64,000 nucleotides of DNA from Pectobacterium carotovorum (GTDB taxonomy: Bacteria; Pseudomonadota; Gammaproteobacteria; Enterobacterales; Enterobacteriaceae), in NCBI RefSeq assembly GCF_900129615.1, contig NZ_FQWI01000003.1, positions 124,001 to 188,000 of the forward strand, read 5' to 3'. This document shows positions 63,635 to 64,000 of the stretch, piece after piece. Under the pieces are notes generated by a model. The model was not told the origin of the DNA and searched no databases. It worked only from the letters and a program-made list of their open reading frames with translations. Numbering within the stretch: the first letter of the stretch is position 1; each line of letters starts with the position of its first letter. Made by a program: the position numbers and the translations under genes.

Positions 63635-64000
63635 ATGAGCATTAGTGCAAATTCAGCGGCGGTTAGCTATGCAAAAGTCACGAACGTCAGAACGGCTGCC
63701 GAGTCGGGCGATCGAATTGAATGGGTAAAACTCTCTCTGGCGTTTTTGCCGCTGGCAACGCCGGTTAGCGATGCGAAAGTACTGACCGGAAGGCAGAAGC
63801 CGCTGACTGAAGTCGCCATTATTTTTGCGGAAATCCGCAGTCGTGATGGGTTTGAAGGAGTGGGATTCAGCTACTCCAAGCGGGCGGGTGGACAGGGCAT
63901 TTATGCCCATGCGAAAGAGATTGCCGATAACCTGCTGGGCGAAGATCCGAACGATATCGATAAGATCTATACCAAGCTGTTGTGGGCTGGCGCGTCGGTT
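63635..64000 (+). CDS. L-talarate/galactarate dehydratase, N-terminal part (runs off the right edge)
   Basis: The first 122 codons of an enolase-superfamily enzyme. MSISANSAAVSYAKVTNVRT, then GDRIEWVKLSLAFLPLATPV, KVLTGRQKPLTEVAIIFAEI and FSYSKRAGGQGIYAHAKEIA match the talarate/galactarate dehydratase of Salmonella closely; this is the N-terminal capping domain. The catalytic barrel lies beyond the window. The family dehydrates and epimerises galactarate and talarate. Good ribosome site (GAGGTGAG). Probably repressed by the adjacent LacI-type protein. Confidence 0.9.
   Translation, partial: MSISANSAAVSYAKVTNVRTAAESGDRIEWVKLSLAFLPLATPVSDAKVLTGRQKPLTEVAIIFAEIRSRDGFEGVGFSYSKRAGGQGIYAHAKEIADNLLGEDPNDIDKIYTKLLWAGASV

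Noticed and set aside
63653..63910. 85-codon minus-strand frame at the right end
   Set aside because: It is antisense to the talarate/galactarate dehydratase start, which matches known proteins closely.

Overview
The window looks like chromosome of a soft-rot enterobacterium, most likely Pectobacterium. The backbone from tRNA-Phe to recD follows the E. coli K-12 order (pheV, speC, mltC, yggX, mutY, trmB, yggL, yggN; then tas, ygdR, ygdQ, mutH, rppH, ptsP, lgt, thyA, ppdA, ppdB, ygdB, ppdC, recC, ptrA, recB, recD), with lineage-specific insertions. The genus assignment is inference from gene content and interspersed repeats, not from a search.

Region 1 (1 to about 9690) is a mobile or decayed genomic island inserted at the 3' end of tRNA-Phe. 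A P4-type integrase lies next to the tRNA. The island carries two duplicated XRE-type regulators, an Nlp/Ner-like regulator, a TacA/TacT-type (DUF1778/GNAT) toxin-antitoxin pair, a remnant of an Hha/YmoA gene, a CcdA/CcdB pair plus a second partial ccdA at the left edge, a MOBC-type relaxase, a possible Ash/Icd-like gene in a strongly structured stretch, and a small ribbon-helix-helix gene. Its centrepiece is an M.EcoRI-like adenine methyltransferase whose reading frame begins with 17 complete copies of the heptanucleotide GACCAGC. It is translationally coupled (ATGA) to a DUF262 plus HNH nuclease-like protein. Because 7 is not a multiple of 3, gain or loss of one repeat switches the frame, so this looks like a phase-variable restriction-modification or defence module.

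Region 2 (9690 to 25235) holds speC with a long leader, ansP, an SDR/TetR pair divergent from a two-gene operon (UPF0261 plus a TIM-barrel protein) that matches the two halves of plant Tm-1, a secreted hydrolase convergent with a membrane AraC-type regulator, and then the conserved mltC to yggN block.

Region 3 (25400 to 38925) has a subtilisin-like autotransporter followed by a C-P lyase phosphonate cluster: phnFGHIJKLM, then phnC, phnD and two phnE genes. phnN and phnP are not present here. Region 4 (38926 to 62274) is conserved backbone: tas, ygdR, ygdQ, mutH, rppH, ptsP, lgt, thyA, four prepilin-like genes, and recC-ptrA-recB-recD in one run. Region 5 (62287 to the end) has a LacI-type regulator divergent from the start of an L-talarate/galactarate dehydratase gene, with two matching operator candidates between them.
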